64,000 bases of DNA from CAVXXD01 sp963765625 (GCA_963765625.1 CAVXXD010000005.1:310001-374000); one strand, 5' to 3'. Shown: positions 16,511-26,361, numbered from the stretch's first letter. Translations and numbers: made by a program. The notes: generated from the sequence alone by a model not told the origin.

Positions 16511-16544
16511 AAGGGTTGTGACCGGCAGGTCCAACCCTTCTTGA
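16511..16544. terminator. Bidirectional terminator between tRNA-Lys and acyltransferase
   Basis: An AAGGGTTG/CAACCCTT stem (16511-16518 with 16532-16539). On the minus strand it is followed by TTATTCTG, ending transcription of the acyltransferase before it runs antisense through the tRNA. On the plus strand it is followed by CTTGATTAAT, a weaker tract for the tRNA. Confidence 0.75.
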
Positions 16545-17603
16545 TTAATCAGGGGGATCAGCCATAGGGGCGAGCGCCACTCGTTGCCTCTTGCCCAGGA
16601 GCAACGCGCCGAGGACCTTGGATCTTCGCAGGACGAGAAAAGAGAGGGCGAGCGAGAGCAACACCCCCGCAACAAAAGCAGAGATGATTCTTACCCAGCC
16701 GGTTCCGAAAGAAGCCCTCATGAATATTTGATGGGCTACGTAGATATCCATGGTCACCAGGCCGAACCAGCAGAGCATCTTGTATGCGGCACCGTGCCTC
16801 AGGAGCCTGATAAAACCATACGAAGCGAAGATCCCAAGCAGCGCGATCACATATCCCATCAGGAACTCATCGGGGCTTGAAACGATCTCCCCCACGCTGA
16901 GGAAGTCGCGGACAAGCCGGAGGTCTCTGCCGGCGAGTACGACAAGAACAAGGAAGAGTGCCGAAGCGCCCGCGAGCGCCGAATTGACGATGCATGGTCT
17001 TATCCGCCTGAGCGACTCCCTGTGTTTGGCGGCAAGATATCCGATGGCGAAAAACGAGAAGAAGGACCGCAGCAGCTTGAACCCCAGAATGTTCAGGGGT
17101 GAGACGTTGAAGACAATGACCAGCAAGGCGAGAGCTATCCCTCCAAGATATTTTCGCTTCGACTCGAGGAACGTCACCGGGATGAGGCACATGTAGCAGA
17201 GAAAGAGAAACCACAGGTACCACAACGCATACTCCGGGTGCAGTAGATCTGATTTGAGCGTGCCGATGTAGACGGTCTCATGGAATACGTAATAATCAAG
17301 CAGTTGATTGACAGGTATCCAGGCCAGGAAGGGGACGATCAGCCTCAGGAACTTGTCCACTGGCCCGATGCTCTTTCCGTAAATGACAAATCCGCTCACC
17401 AAGGCGAAAAGCGGCATATGGAAGGCGTAGATAAAGAGATACGCGGGAGAGTTGCTGTATTCCGGGTATCCATAATAGCTGACGACATGACCCAGGACGA
17501 CCAACAGGATAGCCATCCCCCTCAGGGCATCGATATCCAGGTTCCGCCCCGGCACGTCGCTGACCCGGGGGATCGGCAGCGACTTGGAGATGAGAGTTTT
17601 CAA
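16545..17603 (-). CDS. Acyltransferase family 3 membrane protein
   Basis: A 352-residue multi-spanning membrane protein of the OafA/NodX/OatA type, which O-acylates surface glycans. The N-terminal signature LDIDALRGMAILLVVLGHV contains the conserved RG and catalytic His region, followed by about ten hydrophobic helices. There is no C-terminal SGNH domain. Codon use and base composition are noticeably less GC-rich than in neighbouring genes, so the gene may be acquired. It is alone on its transcript and lies next to the tRNA. The acceptor glycan is unknown. Confidence 0.9.
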   Translation of the reverse strand: MKTLISKSLPIPRVSDVPGRNLDIDALRGMAILLVVLGHVVSYYGYPEYSNSPAYLFIYAFHMPLFALVSGFVIYGKSIGPVDKFLRLIVPFLAWIPVNQLLDYYVFHETVYIGTLKSDLLHPEYALWYLWFLFLCYMCLIPVTFLESKRKYLGGIALALLVIVFNVSPLNILGFKLLRSFFSFFAIGYLAAKHRESLRRIRPCIVNSALAGASALFLVLVVLAGRDLRLVRDFLSVGEIVSSPDEFLMGYVIALLGIFASYGFIRLLRHGAAYKMLCWFGLVTMDIYVAHQIFMRASFGTGWVRIISAFVAGVLLSLALSFLVLRRSKVLGALLLGKRQRVALAPMADPPD

Positions 17604-17818
17604 GCTGCATCGTCTTTCTCTTATCGAGTTTTCTTAATTATATCCGGTTAAGACAAGACCACGTCCTTTAAATGGAGTTATAATTTCAGGGACTGAGAAA
17701 AATCATGTTCCAATGCAACCACAAGTGGGGATAATAAATACAGGCTGCATTGATAACCAGGTTGTTCAACCGGGAAGACAAGGAGTGGTGGGGCACTCCG
17801 CAAAGGAGGTTGGGGCAG

Positions 17819-18768
17819 ATGGCTGGAAGCACTAAGGTCGGCAAAAACCGTAGCTCCCGCGTGTTGTGGGAGATCACCGCGCTGGTGGTGGTGGTGTACC
17901 TGATCGGGGGTCTTGCGGCTTTCCTCATTGCGCGGAACTCCTACAACGACCTGTCGCGGGAGAGCGTGGACAAACTCATCGATGAGAAAGCCCAGACCAT
18001 CAGCTCCAGCTACGACTACCTGGCCACCGCGGAGATGGAGATCATGCTGGAGAAGTACGGGGTCGAGAACATCGACCGCGCCCAGGCTCTACGCCAAGCT
18101 GCTGGCGGGAAACAAGAACGATATCGACCCACTGCAGGAGTACCTCGACACGACCACCCAGGGCATGGTCGAGAAGGGGCTGCTGGGGCTGCAGAAGATC
18201 TTCATCGTCGTACCGCCCAGCTCCCTGACGCCGAATCCCATCACCATCGCTTCCAACGATCCCGACCTTGTTTTCTACGACTTCCCTGAAAGCATCGACC
18301 AGGCCATTGAGGATGGTGAATCATGGATACTGCTGGAAGAGGGCATTCCAGCGCTGGGCCTGGAGGACGAGCAGCTGGTGACCCTGACCCAGGTCACCTC
18401 CCCGGTGGCTCCCGACGTCAAAGTCTCTTTCATCGGGATCACCCCCATGCACTCAGACATCGCCGAGATCAAAGCATTCTACGATGACGAGAAGAAGGAC
18501 ACCATGATGCGAGTGGGGCGTGATCACCCTGATATCTATCGTGATCATCATGGTCCTGACCTTCTTCGTCCTGCGCCTGCTCATCCGCAAGCGCATCACC
18601 GAGCCCATCGACATCCTCTCGGCCGAGGCCGGAGAAGTAATGGAGGGCAACCTGGACATCGACGTAGTGGTGCACGAGGGAGGCGAGTTCGAAGGGCTGG
18701 AGACCGCCTTTAAAAAGATGGTGGAGAGCATCCGCACCTACATCGCCAGGAGCCTCGGAGGAGAATAG
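17819..18768 (+). CDS. TM-sensor-TM-HAMP protein, copy 1 (frame disrupted twice)
   Basis: Reconstructed as ~315 residues: a short cytosolic start (MAGSTKVGKNRSSRVLWEIT), TM1, an extracellular sensor-like region of ~190 residues, TM2 and a HAMP domain (RKRITEPIDILSAEAGEVME). It then stops, with no kinase, methyl-accepting or cyclase output domain. GGAGG precedes ATG 17819. Two breaks interrupt the frame: an extra G at 18085-18086 (GCCCAGGCTCTAC), and an extra base near 18500-18508 just before TM2. Comparison with the tandem copy at 18790 defines both. It is either a pseudogene or carries sequence error. It probably senses an external ligand and pairs with other HAMP proteins. Confidence 0.8.
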
Positions 18769-18789
18769 ACACAAAGGAGGTCTGAACCA

Positions 18790-19739
18790 ATGGGTGGGAA
18801 CGGTAAACCAGGCAAGAACCGAAGCTCCCGCGTGCTGTGGGAGATCACCACGCTGGTGGTGGTGGTGTACCTCATCGGGGGGCTGGCAGCTTTTCTTATA
18901 GCGCAGAACTCCTACAACAACCTGTCCGAGGAAAGCGTCAATAAACTGATCGAGGAGAAGGCCAACACCATCTCCTCCAGCTACAACTACCTGGTCAAGG
19001 CGCAGACGGACATCCTCTTCAAGGAATACGACACTGCCAGCGTCGACCTGCCCACGTTCTACGCAAGGCTGGTGGCGGGCGACAAGAACGACCTCGACCC
19101 CCTGCAGGTCTACATCGACACCAAGATGGAAGCGATGGTGGAAGAAGGCCTGCTGGACCTGCAATACCTCTTCATGATCATTCCCCCCAACCCGCTCTCC
19201 AAGAACCCCATCACCCTCGCGTCCAGCGACCCGGAACTGGTCTTCATGGACATGCCCCCGGAAATATCCGATGCCATCGAGGAAGAGAAGAGCTGGGTCA
19301 TCCTGGAGGACGGCATCCCGGCGCTCGGCCTGGAAGGCGAGCAACTGGTGACCTTCACCAAGATCACGTCGCCCTTCGAATCCAACGTCATTATCAGCTT
19401 CGTGGGCATCACCGACATGAGCTGGGACATCGCCGAGATCAGGCAGTTCTACGACGACGAGAAGAAGGACGCCATGGTCGAGTGGGGCGTGATCGACCCT
19501 GCATCTCCATCGTGATCATCATGATCATTACCTTCTTCGTCCTCCGCTGGCTCATCCGCAAGCGCATCACCGAGCCCATCGACATCCTCTCGGCCGAGGC
19601 CGGGGAAGTGATGGAGGGCAACCTGGACATCGACGTAGTGGTGCACGAGGGAGGCGAGTTCGAAGGGCTGGAGACCGCCTTCAAGAAGATGGTGGAGAGC
19701 ATCCGCACCTACATCGCCAGGAGCCTGGGTGACGGTTAA
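18790..19739 (+). CDS. TM-sensor-TM-HAMP protein, copy 2 (frame disrupted once)
   Basis: Tandem paralogue of 17819-18768, 21 nt downstream, with AAAGGAGG upstream of ATG 18790. The architecture is the same: MGGNGKPGKNRSSRVLWEI, TM1, extracellular domain (~residues 45-225), TM2, HAMP, stop. One disruption near 19490-19500 (GATCGACCCTGCATCTCCATC against GATCACCCTGATATCTATC in copy 1) adds a net two bases at the TM2 start. The 3' HAMP region is almost identical in DNA to copy 1, with 4 synonymous differences over ~150 nt, while the sensor domain is much more divergent. A terminator follows at 19760. Confidence 0.8.
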
Positions 19740-19759
19740 GCGCTTTACAGGTCACGAGA

Positions 19760-19792
19760 AAAAGGCCGGGGCTTCCGCCCCGGCCTTCTTCG
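19760..19792 (+). terminator. Rho-independent terminator of the HAMP sensor operon
   Basis: A strong 10-bp stem AAGGCCGGGG/CCCCGGCCTT (19762-19771 with 19778-19787), a 6-nt loop and a CTTCTTCGTT tail, 20 nt after the stop of sensor copy 2. Confidence 0.85.
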
Positions 19793-19846
19793 TTGATCGA
19801 TTATAGAGCTGTTACCGGATGGTAGCGGAGTAAGGGAAGGATGATA

Positions 19847-20780
19847 ATGGCGGACAGGGAACCTGAGGCCTTACAGCAACGCCGCGGCTTACGCCCTCAA
19901 GCTTGCTTTCGCGGCAGCGGAGACGGCGGGTGGAGCGCTGTTGATCAACCGCTGCGCGCCCCGGGTGGCCGGCGTGGAACGCAGGGCGCGTTACGTCGCG
20001 GGCGGGCACCGCTTGCAGTCCGTCGACATCTTCAAGCCGCCGGGCGAACCGCCCTACCCGGTGCTGGTCTGGTTCCACGGCGGGGCCCACCACGTAGGCC
20101 ACAAGCGCTTCTACGACCGGGTCTGCAAGACCTTCGCCCACGCCGGCTATCTCGTCTTCAACGTCGACTACCGCATGGCCCCGCGTTTCAAGTTCAGGGA
20201 GCAGTGGCAAGACGTCGCGGCCGCGGTGAAGTGGGCTTACGACAACGCCCACTGGTACGGCGGGGACAATTCCCGCTTCTTCCTGGGTGGGGACTCCGCC
20301 GGCGCCTCCCTCTCCTCCGCCTACGCGGTGATGACCCAGGACGAGGAGTTGAGGAGGGAGATCGGCGCGTGCGATTGCCTGCCGACGGAGGCGCTGACGG
20401 GACTGCTGCTCGTCTACGGCGTCTATGATACCGAGACCGTGCAGGAGACGAAGTTCCCCACGACCCGCTTCGTCATGACCGGCTACATCAGCCGGGACCC
20501 GGAAGAAGTGATCCGGTGCTCGGAGTACGCCTCCCCCCTGCGACATGTCCGGCCCGGCTTCCCACCTTGCTTCATCCCCTCGAGCGAGGTCGACCCGCTC
20601 CATTCCGAGACGCTGGCCCTCCTCCCGGTGCTCGAGGCAAACGGCGTCGAATACCGCTACCTCAACCTGACCCGGGACAAGTATCCCTTCGCCCAGCACG
20701 GCTACATCAACTTCTGGTTCATGCCCGAGGCACGGCTGACCATGCGCGAAGCGCTGGAATTCCTCGAGGAAAGAAGCTGA
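19847..20780 (+). CDS. Alpha/beta hydrolase, HSL-type esterase (N-terminal frameshift)
   Basis: A carboxylesterase of the hormone-sensitive-lipase family. The oxyanion motif is HGGAHH and the nucleophile is in GGDSAGAS, with the acidic residue in SEVDPLHSE and the catalytic His in FAQHGYINF. The translated body is open from about 19848 but lacks a good start. ATG 19847 has AAGGGAAGG upstream and enters a different frame. Removing one T from GGCCTTACAGC (about 19871) joins MADREPEA to YSNAAAYALKLAF, so a 1-bp insertion is likely. A TTG at 19941 is the alternative start. Confidence 0.83.
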
Positions 20781-20801
20781 TCCGGGAGCGGGTACTCCGC
20801 T

Positions 20802-21773
20802 TCAGGCCCCCTCTTCCTCTCCCGGCTTGACATACCAGAGACCGGCGGCGTGGCCGCGGTTCCAGGCCTCCAGCATGATCATCAGGCGCCGGTCGCGACG
20901 GCGCAGGACCTCTTCCTCGTCCATCCCGGCATACTCGTAGAACCCCTTGCCGGCCTTGACCCCCAGCTCGCCTCGCTCCACCCGCTCCCGCAGGGGGGCC
21001 GGAGGTTCAAAACCCATGGTTCGGGCGGATGCCGCCACCACGTCGAGTCCCCCCAGGTCCATGGTGGCGAAGGGCCCACCGGTGGCCAGGCGCAGGCCGA
21101 TGGAGGATTCCACGGCATGGTCGATGTCCTCCGGGTCCAGCAACCCTTCCTGGAGGATCATGTAGGCCATGCCGTTGAGGGCCAGCTGGAAGCGGTTGAC
21201 TATGAAACCGGGAATGTAGCGCTTGACCAGAAGGGGGCGCTTGCCCACTTCGTAGAGGAGGGTCATCATGGAGGCGGCCGCGGCCTCATCGGTCCTGTCC
21301 CCCAACACCACTTCCACCAGGGGCACCAGCTGGGGCGGGTTGAAGAAGTGAGCGATGAGGACGCGGGGGGCGATCTCCTCGCCCACTTCGGCCATGACGT
21401 TGAAGGTGGAAGTGTTGGAGGCGAGTATGGCGTGGGCCGGAGCAAGGTCGCCTAACTGCCGGAAGACTTCCTTCTTCAGCTCCAGGTCCTCCGGCACCGC
21501 CTCGATGACGTAGTCGGCGCCTTCCAGGGCCTTGGCCAGGTCGCTGGTGGACTCGATGCGCACCAGGGCTTCCTCCACTTCATGCGAGGCTATCCATCCC
21601 ATCTCCACCTGGATGTCCAGGTTGGAGCGGGCGCGCCGCAAGGCCCTCTCCAGCGACTCCCCGGAAACGTCGTGCAGCCCTACCCAATTGCCTTTCTGGG
21701 CGAACAGCTGGGCCAGCCCTCCCCCCATCACTCCCGCGCCCACGATGGTGACTTTCCTTATGCCCGCCTTCAT
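20802..21773 (-). CDS. 3-hydroxyacyl-CoA dehydrogenase
   Basis: A 323-residue NAD-dependent dehydrogenase converting 3-hydroxyacyl-CoA to 3-oxoacyl-CoA in beta-oxidation or butyrate-type pathways. The Rossmann motif is VTIVGAGVMGGGLAQ. Catalytic residues lie in ASNTSTF (Ser) and LIAHFFNPPQLVPLVEV (His, Asn). The C-terminal domain begins PGFIVNRFQ. It is the last gene of a three-gene operon after the RibD-like and dienoyl-CoA-reductase-like genes; the thiolase at 59860 could provide the next step. It is a single-function enzyme with no hydratase domain. Confidence 0.93.
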   Translation of the reverse strand: MKAGIRKVTIVGAGVMGGGLAQLFAQKGNWVGLHDVSGESLERALRRARSNLDIQVEMGWIASHEVEEALVRIESTSDLAKALEGADYVIEAVPEDLELKKEVFRQLGDLAPAHAILASNTSTFNVMAEVGEEIAPRVLIAHFFNPPQLVPLVEVVLGDRTDEAAAASMMTLLYEVGKRPLLVKRYIPGFIVNRFQLALNGMAYMILQEGLLDPEDIDHAVESSIGLRLATGGPFATMDLGGLDVVAASARTMGFEPPAPLRERVERGELGVKAGKGFYEYAGMDEEEVLRRRDRRLMIMLEAWNRGHAAGLWYVKPGEEEGA

Positions 21774-21788
21774 CGGCCATGCCCCCTT

Positions 21789-23737
21789 TTAAGAATCCTC
21801 CGCCGCCCCACCCAGGAGGTCGAGGGCCGCCCGGTAACCTTCCTGCGTGGCCTCAACGAGAGAGCGCGGCTCCACCACGTCGCCCGCGGCACGGCAGAGT
21901 AAGGTTGGTCTCCCGCGCCACTTCGACCAGCCAGTTCTCGGGGTCGGACCCCACCGCCCAGACCACCGTGTCCACCTGCATCTCCTGGTCCCGGCCGTCC
22001 GTCATCAGCACCGCCGCTTCCCGGTTGACCTCGAGCACCCGGGTGTTCAGCAACAGCCTGCCCTTCCGCAACAATCTTTTATAAAGATAGTACCCCTGCG
22101 AGCTCAGCTGGTTCACCGGCGAGAAATGCCTCTCCTCCACCACGGTGACCTCGCACCCCCGGGAGATGAGGTAGTCCGCGGTCTCCATACCGACCGCCCC
22201 CGCGCCGACCACGATGACCCGCTGGCCGGTCTCCTTTTCACCCAGGAGTACCTGGCGGGCTTCCACCAGCTTCTTGACGGATTCCTTTCCGGGGATGTCC
22301 GGCATCCGGGGGCGCGACCCCGCAGCGATGACCACGCCGTCCCACTTCACGTCGGTGAGCATCTCCGGGCCGACCTCACACCCCAGGCCGACCTCGACGC
22401 CCAGGGCCGAGAGGCGCTTCTCCATCCAGGCCACCCAGGCGGCCAGGGGTTCCTTCCCGTCCGGCCGGGAAGCCGCCCGCAGCTGCCCGCCGGGCCCGGC
22501 ATTCCGGTCGCGCACCTCCACCTCGGCACCCGCTTCGCCCAGGGTCAGGGCGGCCTGCATCCCCGCCGGCCCCGCCCCCACCACCAGGTAGCGGCCCGCA
22601 CGCTCGACCCGGCGACCAACCGTCCCCTCTTCCTGCCCGCACTCGGGGTTGACGACGCAGGTGACGGGCTGGGCCTGAAAAGTCAGGCGTTCGATACAGC
22701 CCTGGTTGCAGGAGAGGCAGGCACGTATATCCTCCGGGATGTCCCGACGCCGCCTTGTCCAGGAAGAACGGGTCGGCCAGGTGCTGCCGTCCGAAGGCCA
22801 CCAGGTCCGTCCGGCCTGCCGCTATTGCTTCCGCCGCCAGGCGCGGGTCGTGCATCTTGCCGGCTATGATGACCGGCACCCCCACCGCCTGCTTGATGCT
22901 CTCCGCCCTTTCCAGGTTGATACCCGGCGGGTGGTGCCAGCCGGGACAGGTGGGGTTTCCCGGAGAATCGTACACGCCGCAGGAGACGTGGAAGGCGTCC
23001 ACCCCTTCTTTCTCCAGGATGGAGAGGAAGGGCAGGATGTAATCGAGTTCGTAGCCTCCCTGTACCAGCTCGGACGAGGAGAGGCGGAAGAGCACCGGGA
23101 AGTCCTTTCCGGCCTGCCGCTTGATCTCGGCGACGATCTCCCTGGCGAAGTGGAGCCGCCCCAGTGGGGGGAGGCCGTATTCGTCCTTGCGCTTGTTGCT
23201 GTAGGGCGAGAGGAACTGGTTGACCAGGTAGCCGTGGGCACCGTGTATCTCCACCGCGTCGAAACCCGCGTCGCGGGCCCGCACGGCAGCGGCGGCGAAG
23301 CAGCCGATCAGCTCCTCGATCTCCTGCTTGCTCAACTCGCGGGGGGTCACGCCGATGGCCCGAGCCGGTATGGCGGAAGGGGCCACCGGCTCCGCCCCGA
23401 TCACCTGTGGAAAGGTCTGGCGCCCGGCGTGATGGAGCTGGAGTGCCACCGCCGCCCCTTCGTGCCTGACGGCTCGCGCCAGCTTCTGCAGGCCACGCAG
23501 AAACTTGTCGTCGTAAGCGCACAGTTCCGTGGAAAACCCCTTGCCCAGGGGGTGGACGGCACAGACCTCGGTCACGATCAGTCCCACTCCTCCTTGCGCC
23601 CGGCGGCACAGGTAGGCCAGGAGCCGATCGCTGACTTCACCATCCCTGGTCCCGTAACCGGTGCCCATGGCCGGCATCACCGCCCGGTTCTTCAGCGCCA
23701 GGCCGCCTATGCGCACCGGCCGGAAGAGATCGTTCAT
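21789..23737 (-). CDS. NADH:flavin oxidoreductase / 2,4-dienoyl-CoA reductase-like (two frameshifts)
   Basis: Reconstructed as ~648 residues. An N-terminal FMN TIM barrel of the old-yellow-enzyme family (LFRPVRIGGLALKNR, HHAGRQTFP, EIHGAHGYLVNQFLSP) is followed by the 4Fe-4S site ACLSCNQGC...CVVNPECG, then FAD (VVGAGPAGMQAALTLGEAG) and NAD (VIVVGAGAVGMETADYL) domains. This matches FadH/enoate reductase/TMADH layout. One extra base near 22755 (GCGTCGGGACATC) separates barrel from cluster, and another near 21893 cuts off the C-terminal GDVVEPRSLVEATQEGYRAA. GGAGGGG precedes ATG 23737, which overlaps the RibD-like stop. Confidence 0.85.
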
Positions 23738-24415
23738 GTCCCCTCCTTGATGACGCGATAGTGAAGCCATACCGAACCACCCTCCATCCGCTCCATGCCC
23801 AGCAACTCCAGTGGGAGCGTTCCACCGGGCGCCTCCAGGTCCGAGGCCATGAAGAGATAGCGGGGCGATGTGCCCCCCACCATGGTCGGGTCAACGACCA
23901 GGCTGACTTCGTCCACCAGCCCGGCACGGAGCAGGACCCCGCTGAGGATCCCTCCGCAGTCCGCACGTATCACCTTGACCCCGAAGCGCTCCGCCAGTTC
24001 CTCCAGGGCGGCACGCATGTCCACCTTATCGTCGCCGGCGATGATATGGTCCACCCCGGCTCGCTCGAGGTATTCCAGATGCTCTCGCGGAGTGGTGCCG
24101 GAACAGAGAGCCACCCCGGCCCGCCAATAAGGCTCGCGCAGCAGCCTGCCCCAGAAACGGACGCGTCCCCGGCTGTCCGGCACCACCAGCAGCGGCAAGC
24201 CTTCGGCCGGCTCGAACACGTCCGGCCCGTATGGTTCGTCACCGCTCTCAGCCTGTTCCACTGGCATAGGCCGACAGTATGGTCTCACTTCCCACCAGGG
24301 TGGCGTCCTCCCCGAAACCCGCGGCGATGCCATAGAAGGCTCCGAGGTCCGGCTCTATCCAGTCCAGGCGGCCGTCCACGCTGACGGCGTTGTGCATGAT
24401 AACCCTGGGCAGCAT
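23734..24415 (-). CDS. RibD C-terminal/dihydrofolate-reductase-like protein (one frameshift)
   Basis: Reconstructed as ~226 residues of the RibD_C family, NADPH-dependent reductases of pyrimidine intermediates in riboflavin synthesis and related substrates. The N-terminus is MLPRVIMHNAVSVDGRLDW, a classic start with the substrate-binding SxDG. The core includes HIIAGDDKVDMRAALEEL and VIRADCGGILSGVLLRAGLVDE. A +1 disruption lies near 24262-24275, between ILSAYA and the VEQAESGDEPYG segment. GGTGGGGAG precedes ATG 24415. It lacks the deaminase domain of RibD. It is the first gene of an operon with the flavin reductase and 3-hydroxyacyl-CoA dehydrogenase, so it may act outside riboflavin synthesis. 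Confidence 0.82.
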
Positions 24416-24479
24416 GCTCCCCACCTCTTTTCTACATAATGTCGATAATTGCTGGTGCCTCTCCTGTGCATTTCCCGTG

Positions 24480-24485
24480 TATACT
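24480..24485 (+). promoter_or_regulatory. Candidate -10 box of a leaderless GNAT transcript
   Basis: TATACT ends 7 nt before the ATG at 24492 and no Shine-Dalgarno is seen between them, so the start site may coincide with the start codon. No good -35 hexamer is present. Confidence 0.4.
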
Positions 24486-24491
24486 CATTTT

Positions 24492-24959
24492 ATGGATTAT
24501 GAGGCTATCGTGGAAGTGTGTCCGGAAGATGCCGAAGAACTTCTCGCGTTACAGAAGCTGGCCTACAGCCGGGAGGCGGAGCGATACCTCGACCACACCA
24601 TTCCCCCCATGGTCCAGACCCTGGAGCAGAAGAAGGAAGACCTCTCCTCTCACCTGTACCTGAAAGTGGAGAAAAACGGCAGGATCATCGGCGCGGTCCG
24701 GGGGTGCATGGTGGGAAGCACCTGCCTGGTGGGCCGGCTCATCGTCCACCCCGACTTCCAGGGAAAGGGCCTGGGTCAACGCCTGCTGGCCGAGATCGAG
24801 CGGCGCTTTCCGGAGGCAGAACGTTACGAGCTGTTTACAGGGCAAGCCAGCGATATCAACCTGCACATCTACGAAAAGAACGGCTACCGGCCTTTCCGGG
24901 AAGAAATCATCCACGAGCGGCTGACCCTGATCTACCTGGAGAAGATACCTGGAAGCTAG
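24492..24959 (+). CDS. GNAT-family N-acetyltransferase
   Basis: A 155-residue acetyl-CoA-dependent acyltransferase. Strand beta4 and motif A are visible as CLVGRLIVHPDFQGKGLGQRLLAEIE (pyrophosphate-binding QGKGLGQ), and motif B as LHIYEKNGYRPF. I chose ATG 24492 (MDYEAIVEVCPED), which starts the domain; further upstream in-frame starts lack support. No SD is visible; see the candidate leaderless promoter. It is convergent with the DUF3795 gene, and their stop codons overlap in a shared CTAG. The acceptor substrate is unknown. Confidence 0.9.
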   Translation: MDYEAIVEVCPEDAEELLALQKLAYSREAERYLDHTIPPMVQTLEQKKEDLSSHLYLKVEKNGRIIGAVRGCMVGSTCLVGRLIVHPDFQGKGLGQRLLAEIERRFPEAERYELFTGQASDINLHIYEKNGYRPFREEIIHERLTLIYLEKIPGS

Positions 24960-25411
24960 TCGACGTCCACCAGGTCCCCACACTGATTACAGCGCCTGGC
25001 GCCCCGGAAGAGAGCGTGTCCGCACCGCGGGCAGCGGTACCTCTGTTCTTCCTGCTCGACCCACTTCTCCGTGCCCAGTTCCCGCCATTGGGGGATGACC
25101 CTGTGCATCACCTTTCTGCCAACCGGCATGATGAAATCGTCGACATGCCCACAAGGCCAGTCCGTGCACTGATGGCACCCTTCGTAACCCCGCTCACGCG
25201 TGCATGTCTTGATAGGGCAGACGCGACAGTAGAAGAAGACCTTTTCCTCCTCGGCGTTGCACCCCTCGCAGCGGATGTCCTCCGCCGGCACGTTGTAGAG
25301 GGCCGCCAGGCGCTCCTTTAACTTGGGATTGTCGTCGCGGTGGGCGATGAGGATGCTGCAGACCCCGCAGTAGAGGCCGCATGGCGGCACCAGTTCCTTC
25401 TTCACTTCCAT
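24956..25411 (-). CDS. DUF3795 cysteine-rich protein with C-terminal zinc ribbon
   Basis: About 151 residues. The N-terminal DUF3795 motif is CGLYCGVCSILIAHRD, with later Cys clusters CEGC, YCRVCPIKTC and CHQCTDWPC. The C-terminal zinc ribbon is CPRCGHALFRGARRCNQCG. The many Cys pairs suggest Zn or Fe-S binding. Family function is unknown; it is common in anaerobes. GGGAGGTGG precedes ATG 25411 (a GTG nine bases further upstream is less likely). Its stop overlaps the convergent GNAT stop. Confidence 0.85.
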   Translation of the reverse strand: MEVKKELVPPCGLYCGVCSILIAHRDDNPKLKERLAALYNVPAEDIRCEGCNAEEEKVFFYCRVCPIKTCTRERGYEGCHQCTDWPCGHVDDFIMPVGRKVMHRVIPQWRELGTEKWVEQEEQRYRCPRCGHALFRGARRCNQCGDLVDVD

Positions 25412-25564
25412 CTTCTCCACCTCCCATACACGGTCGCCCCTTTCTCACACCATTCTTCCATGATACTCCCTGTCGGCAGGTTGCCGGTTTGCGGCCCGTG
25501 CGTATGTCCGCTATTCTTTTCAATGAGCAGAGATGGCTAAGAAAAGCTCGACGAACGGAGGCAA

Positions 25565-26276
25565 ATGACCAGAGGCGCAGTTTTCGCGTTTCTTATCTTC
25601 CTGGCTTACCTGATGGTGGGGTCATATCTCGTAAAGGGATCCTCCGAGAAAAAGGAGGGGCTGGCGAGTGTCCAGGTTTCCTTCGGCTGCATCTATCTGC
25701 TGGTGTCCCTGGTCTATCTCTTCACCGGGTTGCAGCAGGTTTTCCACGAGGCGGGAAACTTCGTCGCGGACCGGGCCTTCGCCCTCTTCTCGTTCTACGC
25801 GGCATTCTGCGTCACCATCCCGGCCAGCTATTTCTGTATTTATATCATCCGGGGGGACCTCCATTATGCCCGCCGCCTGTTGGCTTTCTTTGTCGCCGTC
25901 GCCTGCGTCGGCATCGGCATGACCAGCACGGCGACCATGTACCCCCTGCATTACAGCTGGGGGTCGACCTGGGACTTCAACTCCATCCCGCTGCATGCCT
26001 ACATCATAGTGGCAGGCTGCATTCCCGCCTTGATCGCTATTGCCCTGTTCGTGCAGATCATCTTCCAGCGCCTGGAGTCGAGCCGGGTCCGCTTTCGTAT
26101 CGCTCTTCATAACCCTCTCGTTTATTTTTATAGTTGCTGGCTGGGCGATCATGCCAACCGGGTATGAACCGCTGGTCCTGGCATCCCGTCTGATGCTGTT
26201 GCTGGGCGCACTGAGCGCCCTGATCGCTTATTATCCTCCTTCCTTCCTGGCGCAACGCCTGGAACGGGACGGCTGA
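25565..26276 (+). CDS. Multi-pass membrane protein, copy 1 of a tandem pair (frameshift)
   Basis: Reconstructed as ~236 residues with about seven hydrophobic helices. It starts MTRGAVFAFLIFLAYLMVGS, with GGAGG upstream. Conserved features shared with copy 2 at 26362 are YLFTGLQQVFHEAG, a Pro-containing helix (IPASYF) and YSWGSTWDFNS. A +1 disruption lies near 26095-26102; the proper frame continues SLFITLSFIFIVAGWAIMPTG to the stop at 26276. I recognise no family; the helix pattern suggests a sensor or transport role. It is probably cotranscribed with copy 2. Confidence 0.75.
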
Positions 26277-26361
26277 ACCACCCTGGGGGGCAGGCAGGTC
26301 AACTACCCGGGTCCGACGTATAATAATCATGGATGGCAGGTTCTTTTCTGGCGGAGGAAAA

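Noticed and set aside
16429..17818. Genomic island integrated at tRNA-Lys
   Set aside because: The neighbouring acyltransferase has lower GC, but there is no integrase and no duplicated tRNA 3' end in the window.
18480..19510. Programmed ribosomal frameshifting at TM2 of both sensor copies
   Set aside because: The two copies need different shifts (+1 in copy 1, net +2 or -1 in copy 2), share no slippery heptamer at the break, and many other genes in the window have similar random breaks.
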